Assembly (NCBI GenBank): GCA_938027595.1
Contig: CALJAK010000002.1
Coordinates: forward strand, 62,001 to 126,000
Length of the DNA: 64,000 nucleotides
Origin: an uncultured Thermoproteales archaeon
GTDB lineage: Archaea > Thermoproteota > Thermoprotei > Thermoproteales > Thermoproteaceae
Direction of reading: 5' to 3'
A program made the position numbers and the translations under genes. The notes below the pieces were generated by a model. The model was not told where the DNA came from. It saw only the letters and a program-made list of their open reading frames with translations, and searched no databases. Below are positions 53,948 through 61,209 of this stretch, one piece after another. Every line of letters begins with the position of its first letter. The stretch's first letter is position 1.

Positions 53948-54869
53948 CATCAAAGTCCCCCTGCCGGGCATGGAGTTGGGACATGTAAACATCTACATCT
54001 TGAAATGTGACGATGGATATGGATTAATAGACGTGGGGCTAGCCACTTACGAGGCGGCGTTGGCTCTGCTAAGGGGGCTGAAGTCCATGGGCATAAAGCC
54101 GGGGCAAATCACGAAAGTCTACGTGACACACTTTCACGTAGATCACATAACTCTCGCCCAGCTGCTGTCCGAAGTCGCTTCGCCAGAGTTTCACATTGGA
54201 AGCGAGGAGTTGAAAACACCCTTCGACGAGTTTGTAAAACTCCTTCTGGACGAATATAAACAACTCGGCGTGCCGACTGAGATAATTGAAGGCTTCCAGA
54301 AGTTTCACCCAGTGGCGCGGTTTAGAAAAGCTTATGAAGACGTGTGGCGTATACAATGGCGAGGCGTGACTGACGGCGAGGAGTTAGATTGTGGCATAAG
54401 AGCCATGTGGACGCCGGGACATACCCCAGGTCACATGGTTTACTTGTCTCAAGCCGGCGTTTACACTGGTGACCACATATTGCCAAAAATTACTCCAAAC
54501 ATTTCGTGGATCCCCAGAGATGGTTTCAACCCCCTCGGTGAGTATCTAAAAAGCTTGAGAAAGACACACATGGAGACAGTGGCGTATCCAGCACATGGAG
54601 ATCCAATAGTGGATCTACCCAAACGCGTAGAGGAACTGCTGGAACATCACCAGAGGAGATTGGGGGAGTTGTTACATCTCTTGAGCCGCCCCATGTCTCT
54701 CTATGAAGTAGCAAAAAACTTGACTTGGAGCTTGGGAAAATTTGAACAGTTCGACATATACAACAAACTGTTTGCAATTGGCGAGGCGTATAGCCACATA
54801 CTCTACCTAGAGAGCACTGGACAGATTAGGAGAATTGAGAGCGAGCCACCCCGCTGGGTCTCTCTCTAA
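53943..54869 (+). CDS. Metallo-beta-lactamase fold hydrolase
   Basis: 308 residues. The zinc motif THFHVDH near residue 60 is followed by WTPGHTPGHMVYL, then YTGDHILPKITP and YPAHGDP for the remaining ligands. A C-terminal helical extension (RVEELLEHHQRRLGELLHLL onward) resembles LACTB2/hydroxyacylglutathione-hydrolase-like proteins with a winged-helix tail. Likely hydrolyses a thioester or RNA; the substrate is unknown. Confidence 0.85.
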   Translation: MSIKVPLPGMELGHVNIYILKCDDGYGLIDVGLATYEAALALLRGLKSMGIKPGQITKVYVTHFHVDHITLAQLLSEVASPEFHIGSEELKTPFDEFVKLLLDEYKQLGVPTEIIEGFQKFHPVARFRKAYEDVWRIQWRGVTDGEELDCGIRAMWTPGHTPGHMVYLSQAGVYTGDHILPKITPNISWIPRDGFNPLGEYLKSLRKTHMETVAYPAHGDPIVDLPKRVEELLEHHQRRLGELLHLLSRPMSLYEVAKNLTWSLGKFEQFDIYNKLFAIGEAYSHILYLESTGQIRRIESEPPRWVSL

Positions 54870-55146
54870 CCACCGAAAGGCGGAATTATCTGAATTACGT
54901 CTCCCTCTCTAACTTTTGTATCGAGACCATTGAGTTCTATGAACGTCCGTTGATCCATATGTCGTGCATGGGAATTATCTCCTCATCTTTTAGAAGTCTA
55001 TCTCTAATACCTGGGTGGAGCTTCTCTAAAAATTTCAATACATCTCTGACAGTCGTCTCGTTCTCTACTTCAAACACATGTGTAACTGTGTCGTATTGAG
55101 AAATACCGAAATATCTAGGCCCAAAAATCTTCACCACTATCTTCAC
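54866..55146 (-). pseudogene. MoaD/ThiS-like sulfur-carrier protein, frameshifted
   Basis: From GTG 55146 the frame encodes the ubiquitin-like first two-thirds (KIVVKIFGPRYFGISQYDTV, TVRDVLKFLEKLHPGIRDRL) and then hits a stop at 54937. In the next frame the sequence continues IELNGLDTKVREGDVIQI then IPPFGG and a stop (54866-54868), exactly the MoaD C-terminus with its terminal Gly-Gly. One missing base near 54943 explains the break; an intact gene would have about 93 codons. It may be a real mutation, a sequencing error or, less likely, recoding. A TATA box at about 55167-55177 remains. Confidence 0.75.
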
Positions 55147-55217
55147 GTGGATAAATTTCCACTGTGTTAAATATTTATCGACACAAAGCTTTTTAAACTT
55201 AGAGTGTGGTAACTACG

Positions 55218-55302
55218 GCGGGGGTGCCCGAGCTAGGTCAAAGGGGCAGGGTTTAGGTCCCTGTGGCGTAGGCCTGCGTGGGTTCAAATCCCACCCCCCG
55301 CA
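55218..55302 (+). tRNA. tRNA-Leu (TAG)
   Basis: 85 nt with acceptor GCGGGGG/CCCCCGC and A73. The anticodon stem-loop CAGGG-TTTAGGT-CCCTG gives anticodon UAG. A long class II variable arm (tggcgtaggcctgc region) and the T arm GTGGG-TTCAAAT-CCCAC follow. No intron and no encoded CCA. A TATA-like tttttaaac lies about 27 bp upstream. Confidence 0.92.
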
Positions 55303-55334
55303 TAAAAGATTTTAATAAGTATCTAGAGAGAAAC

Positions 55335-55508
55335 ATGGCGCGTCGGAAGAAAGTGGAGGGGCTCAACCCATTCGTAGCGGCTGGTTTGATAAAATTCAGC
55401 GAAGAAGGCGAGTTGGAGAAAATAAAACTCACGCCTAAGTTAACTGTGGCGATATCTGTAGCCATCATTGCCGCAATTCTCGCGCTCCAGATATTTCTAC
55501 CGCTCTAG
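55335..55508 (+). CDS. secG: Preprotein translocase Sec61 beta subunit (SecG)
   Basis: 57 residues. The conserved archaeal Sec-beta N-terminus ARRKKVEGLNPFVAAGLIKF is followed by EEGELEKIKLTPK and one C-terminal membrane span (VAISVAIIAAILALQIFL). ATG 55335 is about 25 bp after a TATA box just downstream of tRNA-Leu. It is a peripheral partner of SecYE in the membrane. Confidence 0.9.
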   Translation: MARRKKVEGLNPFVAAGLIKFSEEGELEKIKLTPKLTVAISVAIIAAILALQIFLPL

Positions 55509-56158
55509 GGCGTTGTCTTTCCCTGTCCAACTTTTAAATTTTCAAAAATTACAACCACCCACCGTAGCCAGTCTGCAAACGTGGAGTCTCTGCCGAATGT
55601 GTACGGTTCGTAAACTACATAGCTAGTGTCGTTTCGAAAAACCACTACGTATATGGGGGGCGTTTGGAAAACTCTACTGCCGCCGAGCGGGTGGTAAGAG
55701 CCGTATTTTTCCGCTAGAAATCTCGCTAGCTCCAGCGCTTTGTCTACGTTTGGAGAGGTAGCTGCCTCAGTCGCGACCTCGCCTCTTAGGTATTTATCTA
55801 CTGACAATTTGCCGAGGTAAAGTAACGACAGATATTGCTTGGTGGCGTTGTCTATCGCCCAGGGGGCTAGATATACCGTATATCCATCTACATGCTTCAA
55901 CAAAGTCGACAAAGTCTGCAACAACTCGCCTCTGTTGGGCGCGTCTATCTGATCTCTATAGCCAACCACCACCACGCCCAGATCCCCCCTCTTGACCTCG
56001 ACTCCCACTTGCGAGATGAGTTCCAGCGCTTTTTGTCTCGCAGCTTTGTCTTCCCAATAAGGCTTATACATCGGCTCCCGGCTCCCCGCTGCAACTGTAG
56101 CTAGCAGCGTTGCCAATGTGACTACAAAGGCAAGTGTGAAGAGTAACCAATTTTTCAT
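55505..56158 (-). CDS. Exported protein, possibly thioredoxin-fold without cysteines
   Basis: About 217 residues from ATG 56158. A signal peptide (KNWLLFTLAFVVTLATLLATV) is followed by a soluble domain without any cysteine. KPYWEDKAARQKALELISQVGVEVKRGDLGVVVV and the helix-strand order recall a thioredoxin/DsbA-like fold, but the active-site CxxC is absent. It overlaps secG convergently by 4 bp and shares a symmetric promoter with the MFS gene. Function unknown. Confidence 0.6.
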   Translation of the reverse strand: MKNWLLFTLAFVVTLATLLATVAAGSREPMYKPYWEDKAARQKALELISQVGVEVKRGDLGVVVVGYRDQIDAPNRGELLQTLSTLLKHVDGYTVYLAPWAIDNATKQYLSLLYLGKLSVDKYLRGEVATEAATSPNVDKALELARFLAEKYGSYHPLGGSRVFQTPPIYVVVFRNDTSYVVYEPYTFGRDSTFADWLRWVVVIFENLKVGQGKTTP

Positions 56159-56175
56159 ACGGGGCATTCTGACTA

Positions 56176-56187
56176 TGTATATATACT
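56176..56187. promoter_or_regulatory. Palindromic TATA element, exported protein / MFS transporter
   Basis: gtatatatac is a perfect palindrome. It lies 24 bp from the ATG at 56158 on the minus strand. On the plus strand it is 11-23 bp before the candidate MFS starts (ATG 56196, GTG 56208). Confidence 0.45.
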
Positions 56188-56195
56188 TAAGGGAT

Positions 56196-57428
56196 ATGCC
56201 CCACTCCGTGGTCTACTGGCTGAGGGGAAACGTCGGGGTAATGATTGTGTCTTGGTTTCTATTCGCGATTTCAGGCTCGCTCACTTTTCCCTATATGTCT
56301 AAATATCTCCAGCTACTCGGGGCGTCTAACATAGAAATCGGCATAGTTAGATCGCTAGGCTCTCTGGCGGTTCTGTTGTCTATACTACCCGGCGGCGTTT
56401 TGACAGACGTAATCGGCAGGAAGAGGGCGATTGTCATTGGGACTTGGGGCATTGCCGTAGTTCAATTCCTCTACGTCTTGGTGCAAGACTGGAGACAATT
56501 CGCCGTTGTATATGTAATTGACTGGGCGCTCCACTTCTACCAACCGGCACTCGTGGCGATTTTGTTAGACACTCTACCCCCAGACAAGAGAGGCGGCGGA
56601 ATGATGTTGACAACTGTCTTGCCCCAAATCCCCTGGCTTATTCTCCCCCCGGTGGGCGGCTACCTCCTAGACCAATTAGGGCTGTGGGGGATGAGATTGT
56701 CTTTCATCATCTCGGGCGTCATCTCCATCACGGTGGCGTTGTTGAGAATGCGTGCACTCCAAGAGACAATAACGCCGAGTAGAATCAAATGGAGCGAGTT
56801 GGCGAGGTCTTACGTCTTCTGGCGCGAATTTAGAAACCTCCCGCCTCTAGTTACCTACGTGACTTTCTTGGGTTTCGTCATGTCGTGGAGTTCTATAGCT
56901 CTACAGACGTTCGGCGTTTTGTACGCAACTGACGTAATCGGCGTAGACAACATGTCGTGGGGCATTATCCAGAGCGCCACAGTCGCCGTAGCTATATTTT
57001 TCGGACTTGTGTTAATGCCCGTCGTGGACAAAGTGCCGCGAGTTACTGCATTGTTAGCTAGCTTGATGTTCATCGTGTTTGGATACCTCATGTTGAGCAT
57101 TTGGAAAAACATAGTTTCGTTAGTGACGGCGGCAATCATCATAGGCATCGGCAGCGAGGTGGCCATGTCTCTACGTAGAGCCATAGTGGGGGACGTCTAC
57201 CCAGAAAACAGAGGCAAAGTGCTAGGCGCCACGCTAGCGCTTGAATACATTGGATCAATTGTGGGGGGCGTAGTTACGGCTTATGTGTACTCCATCTCTC
57301 CAGCGGCGTCTTTCATATACTCTGGGGCGTTGTTAGCGGTGGCGGCTTTACCTCTAAAAAAATTATTTAACTACCAAAACGTCAATGGGCGACTCTTGCA
57401 CCACTCTCGAAGAGACACTGCCCATTAA
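56196..57428 (+). CDS. Major facilitator superfamily transporter
   Basis: About 410 residues with 12 hydrophobic segments. The loop 2-3 motif GGVLTDVIGRKRAIVIG is the classic MFS signature; a weaker copy occurs after TM8 (PVVDKVPRVTALL). The substrate is unknown. The ATG at 56196 is only 11-18 bp from the TATA element, so initiation at GTG 56208 (4 residues shorter) is possible. The last 66 bp overlap the convergent USP gene, an unusually long overlap for this region. Confidence 0.85.
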   Translation: MPHSVVYWLRGNVGVMIVSWFLFAISGSLTFPYMSKYLQLLGASNIEIGIVRSLGSLAVLLSILPGGVLTDVIGRKRAIVIGTWGIAVVQFLYVLVQDWRQFAVVYVIDWALHFYQPALVAILLDTLPPDKRGGGMMLTTVLPQIPWLILPPVGGYLLDQLGLWGMRLSFIISGVISITVALLRMRALQETITPSRIKWSELARSYVFWREFRNLPPLVTYVTFLGFVMSWSSIALQTFGVLYATDVIGVDNMSWGIIQSATVAVAIFFGLVLMPVVDKVPRVTALLASLMFIVFGYLMLSIWKNIVSLVTAAIIIGIGSEVAMSLRRAIVGDVYPENRGKVLGATLALEYIGSIVGGVVTAYVYSISPAASFIYSGALLAVAALPLKKLFNYQNVNGRLLHHSRRDTAH

Positions 57429-57770
57429 AACCCGGCGTATTGTAGACAAACCACGAGAACCGATGACGATGAGCGACGCCCCCACTTCTCGAGCAAATCT
57501 AACAATTTCGTATGCTGGGTCTCCCTCGAGAATTCTAGCATCGGCGTTCTCCACTATGGCTAGAGCTTCTTTTATCAACTTCTCCGCATTTTGTCTCAAG
57601 TTGTGAATTACCGACGGTGATGTGAAGGCCTCGGAGAGTGAAAACACAGCAGTGTCAATGACGTGAATTACGTATATTTTAGAGCCGAATTTTTCGCCAA
57701 TAGTCTTAGCTTTAAGTAGAGCTCTCTTAGCTTGTTCAGACCCGTCAAACCCAACTACAATCTTCTCCAT
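57363..57770 (-). CDS. Universal stress protein (UspA family)
   Basis: 135 residues. The N-terminal KIVVGFDGSEQAKRALLKA and the C-terminal ATP-binding signature GSRGLSTIRRVLMGSVSSRVV (G-x2-G-x9-G-S/T) define an ATP-binding USP. It follows the CBS-domain gene by 1 bp, a common combination of two adenine-nucleotide-binding proteins in energy or stress sensing. Confidence 0.93.
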   Translation of the reverse strand: MEKIVVGFDGSEQAKRALLKAKTIGEKFGSKIYVIHVIDTAVFSLSEAFTSPSVIHNLRQNAEKLIKEALAIVENADARILEGDPAYEIVRFAREVGASLIVIGSRGLSTIRRVLMGSVSSRVVQESPIDVLVVK

Positions 57771-57771
57771 A

Positions 57772-58200
57772 TCAATCCACAGATGGTCTATGTTCTTCGG
57801 GAGTTCCGTACTCTACCAAACTCTTCAACACAGACTCTTCGGACACGAGGTCTCTAATTGAAATGACGCCATACAGCTTTCCCCCCCTCGTCACTACCAC
57901 ATGTCTAATGTTATGCTGCCGCATCACGTCTGCAACTCTCCAAATAGGCTCCTCTCCCTCTACCGTCACCACTGGCGCGCTCATAATCCCCCTCGCCGGC
58001 GTGTTTAAATCTACATTCATAGCCACCGCCTTGACGATATCTCGCTCGGAGACCACACCCAAAACCACATCTGGCTGTAAATTATCCACTATAACCACAA
58101 GCCCAACTTTCCTCTCCGACATTAACCTAGCCAAGTCTTTTATACGCGTTTCGGGAGTAGAAGTGACTGGCGGTTTTCTGGCGAGAACCTCCGCACGCAT
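57772..58200 (-). CDS. CBS-domain pair protein
   Basis: About 142 residues from ATG 58200, preferred over ATG 58206 by TATA spacing. Two CBS motifs: ETRIKDLARLMSERKVGLVVI with VLGVVSERDIVKAV, and APVVTVEGEEPIWRVADVM with LYGVISIRDLV. CBS pairs bind AMP, ATP or SAM. It forms a two-gene operon with the USP gene. Confidence 0.9.
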   Translation of the reverse strand: MRAEVLARKPPVTSTPETRIKDLARLMSERKVGLVVIVDNLQPDVVLGVVSERDIVKAVAMNVDLNTPARGIMSAPVVTVEGEEPIWRVADVMRQHNIRHVVVTRGGKLYGVISIRDLVSEESVLKSLVEYGTPEEHRPSVD

Positions 58201-58234
58201 AAACATACATAGCTTGACATTTAAAAATATTCAA

Positions 58235-58306
58235 TGGACCGGCCGGGATTCGAACCCGGGATCTCCCGCGCGCAAGGCGGGCATCCTTCCGCTAGACTAC
58301 CGGCCC
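58235..58306 (-). tRNA. tRNA-Ala (TGC)
   Basis: 72 nt, no intron. The acceptor GGGCCGG/CCGGTCC contains the G3-U70 wobble pair that specifies alanine. Anticodon stem-loop CCCGC-CTTGCGC-GCGGG gives UGC; T arm CCGGG-TTCGAAT-CCCGG; A73. CCA is not encoded. Confidence 0.94.
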
Positions 58307-58328
58307 GAGTCTCTATACTCTGCGTTTT

Positions 58329-58685
58329 TTATACTTTAACATCTATGCTAGAAAACACTGCGGTGGGAGTGCTCTTCACTACGTTCCAAACCACTTCTCT
58401 CACTCCGTCGGTTTTCGGGATACGAATGACGTTACCCACGACAGACACATCCACTACCTCTCCTCGTCTCTTTAGTTCACCAACTATACGTCTATAGACT
58501 AAATCAACTAAATATGAATTGGCGACTGTTATAGAGATCGCACCATCCATATATATCCCGGGAAAACGAACTATATAAATTTTTCCGCATACTACAACAC
58601 CCAAAACCTCCACTACCCCTCGACCCAAGACACACTCGCGCAACACCACGTCAATCAAAAAGTTTTTAACGTGGAAAATTGACAT
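58329..58685 (-). CDS. Hypothetical protein
   Basis: About 118 residues from ATG 58685; GTG 58649 or 58646 would fit a TATA-like gttaaaaact better. The open frame extends further upstream but only through tRNA genes, so I rejected that. Mostly beta strands (VVEVLGVVVCGKIYIVRFPG) and a final helical part. No family recognised. Confidence 0.5.
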   Translation of the reverse strand: MSIFHVKNFLIDVVLRECVLGRGVVEVLGVVVCGKIYIVRFPGIYMDGAISITVANSYLVDLVYRRIVGELKRRGEVVDVSVVGNVIRIPKTDGVREVVWNVVKSTPTAVFSSIDVKV

Positions 58686-58690
58686 TAACG

Positions 58691-58780
58691 AGCCCGGTCG
58701 TCTAGCGGCCAAGGGGGGAGTCCGGCTAGGGATGCGGGGCTTTGGACCCCGTGGCCCGGGTTCGAATCCCGGCCGGGCTA
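58691..58780 (+). tRNA. tRNA-Gln (TTG) with a D-loop intron
   Basis: 90 nt. Acceptor AGCCCGG/CCGGGCT, A73; anticodon loop CTTTGGA (UUG) with stem CGGGG/CCCCG; T arm CCGGG-TTCGAAT-CCCGG. A 17-nt insertion, GGGGGGAGTCCGGCTAG (58713-58729), interrupts the D arm just before its 3' strand GGAT. Central helix GGCC/GGCT with bulges AAG and AGG gives cuts after the second base on both sides. The anticodon loop has no intron. Confidence 0.88.
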
Positions 58781-58808
58781 TCTCTTGTGAAACATGACAC
58801 GTAGCACA

Positions 58809-58883
58809 CGGGCCCGGTGGGATTTGAACCCACGACCTACGGCTCCGGAGGCCGCCGCTCTGTCCTGACTGAGCTACGGGCCC
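58809..58883 (-). tRNA. tRNA-Arg (CCG)
   Basis: 75 nt, no intron. Acceptor GGGCCCG/CGGGCCC, G73; anticodon stem-loop GCGGC-CTCCGGA-GCCGT gives CCG; T arm GTGGG-TTCAAAT-CCCAC. CCA is not encoded. Confidence 0.93.
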
Positions 58884-58925
58884 GGCTAACATTTTACAGT
58901 TATTAAAATGTGTTTAATCTTAGAT

Positions 58926-59744
58926 ATGGAGGCGTGTTTCCGTAGAGTTGGGTGTGTGTCTGCTATTGGCTTGGGCACTTGGGGCATCGGTGGGGGTTTC
59001 TGGACGCCAGATGTCAGTAGAGACGCAGAGTGGATTGAGGTTTTGGAATATGCAATAGAGAGGGGATTGAGGCTTATAGACGCTGCCGAAATGTACGGCG
59101 GTGGACATACAGAGGAGTTGGTGGGGGCTGCCATTAAGAAGTTTCCACGGGATGAGCTATTCGTGGTGACGAAGGTGTGGCCCAACAACGCGCAGTTTGA
59201 CAAAGTGATAAAGGCTGGGGAGTCCAGCGCTCGGAGGCTCGGCACTTATATAGACCTCTATCTATTGCATTGGCCTTCCGACTCTGTGCCGATATGCGAC
59301 ACTATCAGAGCATTTGAGCATTTGGTAGACGCCGGCGTTGTGAGACACTTCGGCGTAAGTAACTTCACTCTTGGGCAGATACAGGAGGCCGAAACTTGTG
59401 TCAAGAAGTACGAGATAGCCGCCGTGGAGAACCATTACTCGCTGTACTACAGGCAAGACGAGACAGAGGTGATACCTTACGCACAGAGTAATGGAATTAT
59501 GTACTTGGCATACACACCCCTGGAGAAGGGAGCGATTGCCAGAGACGAGAAGCTAGCTGAAGTCGGCAAGAAATACGGCGCCACAGCTGTGCAGACGGCA
59601 TTGGCGTGGTATGTCAAGAGGGGAGTCGTACCCATACCGAAGACTGAGAACAAGAGACGTGTAGACGAGATAGCTGGCGCTCTCTACATACGGTTGAGTG
59701 AAGAGGACTTCAAAGCGATAGACAGTGCGTATAGACAGAGATAG
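58926..59744 (+). CDS. Aldo/keto reductase
   Basis: About 272 residues from ATG 58926, 25 bp after the TATA box tattaaaa; the ATG at 58908 overlaps that box. The catalytic tetrad is present: Asp and Tyr in LIDAAEMYGGGHTEELVG, Lys in VVTKVWPNN, His in YLLHWPSD. The NADP-binding end has VPIPKTENKRRV. It reduces aldehydes or ketones with NAD(P)H; substrate not determined. The next gene overlaps by 20 bp. Confidence 0.92.
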   Translation: MEACFRRVGCVSAIGLGTWGIGGGFWTPDVSRDAEWIEVLEYAIERGLRLIDAAEMYGGGHTEELVGAAIKKFPRDELFVVTKVWPNNAQFDKVIKAGESSARRLGTYIDLYLLHWPSDSVPICDTIRAFEHLVDAGVVRHFGVSNFTLGQIQEAETCVKKYEIAAVENHYSLYYRQDETEVIPYAQSNGIMYLAYTPLEKGAIARDEKLAEVGKKYGATAVQTALAWYVKRGVVPIPKTENKRRVDEIAGALYIRLSEEDFKAIDSAYRQR

Positions 59745-60243
59745 AGAAATCGCTTTGGAACTTTTGGAGAAATATTACAAAGGCCCCGTTAAGTACGCCA
59801 AGGCGGTGTTGAACAAGTGGCCATATTCAGACGCTCTGGTGGCGTACGAGGGGGGCCCCATTGGCGTTGAGATATTTTACAAAATACCAAGTGTAGACAC
59901 ATGTGTACATTACTACATAGCGGTGGCGCCGGACTATAGGAAGAGAGGCGTAGCTACGTTGTTAGTGAAAAACGTGGAGTCGACATGCGCCACATCTACA
60001 TACCTAGCTACCACTAGAGAAAGCAACATCGCCGCAATGCGTCTCTTCCGTAATTTGGGATACACGCCACATAGATGGTACGACATACGACGTGGACAGA
60101 GAGAAACTTTGTTAAAAATCACATGCGGTTACGACGACGACTTAGTCTTTATAAAGGGGCTGAGACACATAGAGAGAGACAGAGAGGTAGAGAAATTGTG
60201 GAGAGACACATGTCTAAATCCCTACCTGGGACACGAGTCGTGA
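59725..60243 (+). CDS. GNAT-family N-acetyltransferase
   Basis: 172 residues. The acetyl-CoA-binding motif A is YYIAVAPDYRKRGVATLLV (V-x-P-x4-R-G-x-A). NIAAMRLFRNLGYTPHRWY is motif B. It starts with GTG inside the end of the AKR gene, so the two are co-expressed. The acceptor molecule is unknown. Confidence 0.85.
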   Translation: MRIDRDREIALELLEKYYKGPVKYAKAVLNKWPYSDALVAYEGGPIGVEIFYKIPSVDTCVHYYIAVAPDYRKRGVATLLVKNVESTCATSTYLATTRESNIAAMRLFRNLGYTPHRWYDIRRGQRETLLKITCGYDDDLVFIKGLRHIERDREVEKLWRDTCLNPYLGHES

Positions 60244-60272
60244 TGTACTTTTAGTTTACTCCCATTTATGTA

Positions 60273-60284
60273 TGGTACATACCA
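60273..60284. promoter_or_regulatory. Short palindrome next to TATA box, putative operator
   Basis: TGGTA-CA-TACCA is followed directly by the TATA-like tttttattt (60287-60295), 27 bp before GTG 60314. The palindrome lies where a BRE-proximal regulator could act. Confidence 0.35.
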
Positions 60285-60313
60285 CATTTTTATTTCAAAT
60301 ATGCCTTAGTTTT

Positions 60314-60748
60314 GTGTCTAGAGATTTTATAAATGCCGCGGAATTCCTCAACGTTGTTAGGGCTTTGGCAAGTCGCGGCGGTTCTGTGTCTATTTCTCTC
60401 CTCTTCTCTATCTGGCGTGAAAGCACTTTTGACATCGTCAGAATTGCAGAAAATCTGGGGATTGTCGAGAGGGTGGGCGACAGACTGCGTTTAGGTCCCG
60501 AGGGAGTCAAAATGCTTGCGGCACACCGTTGTCACGCGATCAGCGCCAAGACGCACAAAAGCCGTTTGGTTTTACATACTTCTTTCGGACCCACGCTTGC
60601 GGACGCCACGCCTTCGTATTTGATGTCTGTGGCTGAGAAACTGACACTTGCGTGTGGGGGAGACGTCTTCGAGACTTACAGAAACCTCACGTCTGTCGTA
60701 GAGCGCGTCAAAGCCTCTGCCAGGGGTTTAGAAAAGTGGATACTTTAA
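60314..60748 (+). CDS. Winged-helix-like regulator or unknown protein
   Basis: About 144 residues from GTG 60314 (TATA spacing); the ATG at 60272 lies before the TATA box. Residues 5-65 look like a winged helix: helix FINAAEFLNVVRALASRGG, then STFDIVRIAENLGIVERVGDRLRLGPEG. The C-terminal half is helical (SYLMSVAEKLTLACGGDVF). It overlaps the convergent Cys-rich gene by 4 bp. Confidence 0.55.
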   Translation: MSRDFINAAEFLNVVRALASRGGSVSISLLFSIWRESTFDIVRIAENLGIVERVGDRLRLGPEGVKMLAAHRCHAISAKTHKSRLVLHTSFGPTLADATPSYLMSVAEKLTLACGGDVFETYRNLTSVVERVKASARGLEKWIL

Positions 60749-61047
60749 CCCCATTTACATTTGCCGTCTATACATTTACACCTAACGCCGTATTTCTGTG
60801 CGTCGTAACACTCTCTCCACTCACATGTGGTGAACACTGGCTCTTCATGTGTACTCCTACAGACTTGCCCACTACAGCCGTCTCTCACGCAATCGAAATC
60901 CGTAACGCACGCACCGCCGGTGGACCACCCGCAGAATCCCCCACAGGGAGTCTCCACTTCTGTCGACGTAGTGAGTTCCACTTCTGACGTGGTGAGCAAC
61001 AGCGCTGTGATCAACGACGCCAAGAATGCTAAAACCACCCCCAACAT
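60745..61047 (-). CDS. Small secreted cysteine-rich protein
   Basis: About 100 residues from ATG 61047, 27 bp after a TATA box (61071-61080). A signal peptide (LGVVLAFLASLITALLL) is followed by a Thr/Glu-rich spacer and a compact domain with eleven cysteines (PCGGFCGW, GACV, DFDCV, DGCSGQVC, TTCEWREC, RCKCIDGKC). The spacing resembles the archaeal and bacterial eight-cysteine-cluster proteins. Probably disulfide-stabilised outside the cell. Confidence 0.7.
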   Translation of the reverse strand: MLGVVLAFLASLITALLLTTSEVELTTSTEVETPCGGFCGWSTGGACVTDFDCVRDGCSGQVCRSTHEEPVFTTCEWRECYDAQKYGVRCKCIDGKCKWG

Positions 61048-61087
61048 AAACCTCACACATACGCCATGGTGGGTATTTATATGTAAA

Positions 61088-61181
61088 TGGGGCCGGAGGG
61101 ATTTGAACCCCCGCCGTCCGCTTGGCGAAGCCAACCTACGGGTCTGGAGCCCGCCGCTCTGCCTGGCTGAGCTACGGCCCC
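61088..61181 (-). tRNA. tRNA-Trp (CCA) with a variable-region insertion
   Basis: 94 nt. Acceptor GGGGCCG/CGGCCCC, A73; anticodon stem-loop GCGGG-CTCCAGA-CCCGT gives CCA without an anticodon intron; T arm GGGGG-TTCAAAT-CCCTC. About 20 extra bases (within 61114-61135) interrupt the variable region, including the hairpin TTGGC-TTC-GCCAA. One plausible excision leaves AGGGC as variable loop with central helix CCGT/GCGG; another leaves AGGTC. The exact boundaries are uncertain. Confidence 0.88.
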
Positions 61182-61209
61182 AAGTCTATAATTTCCTCTC
61201 TTTAAATCT

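Noticed and set aside
58686-58892. Extension of the hypothetical gene ending at 58329 through the tRNA genes
   Set aside because: The extra 69 codons are the complementary strand of tRNA-Gln and the sense strand of tRNA-Arg; such frames are common artefacts of GC-rich tRNA sequence.
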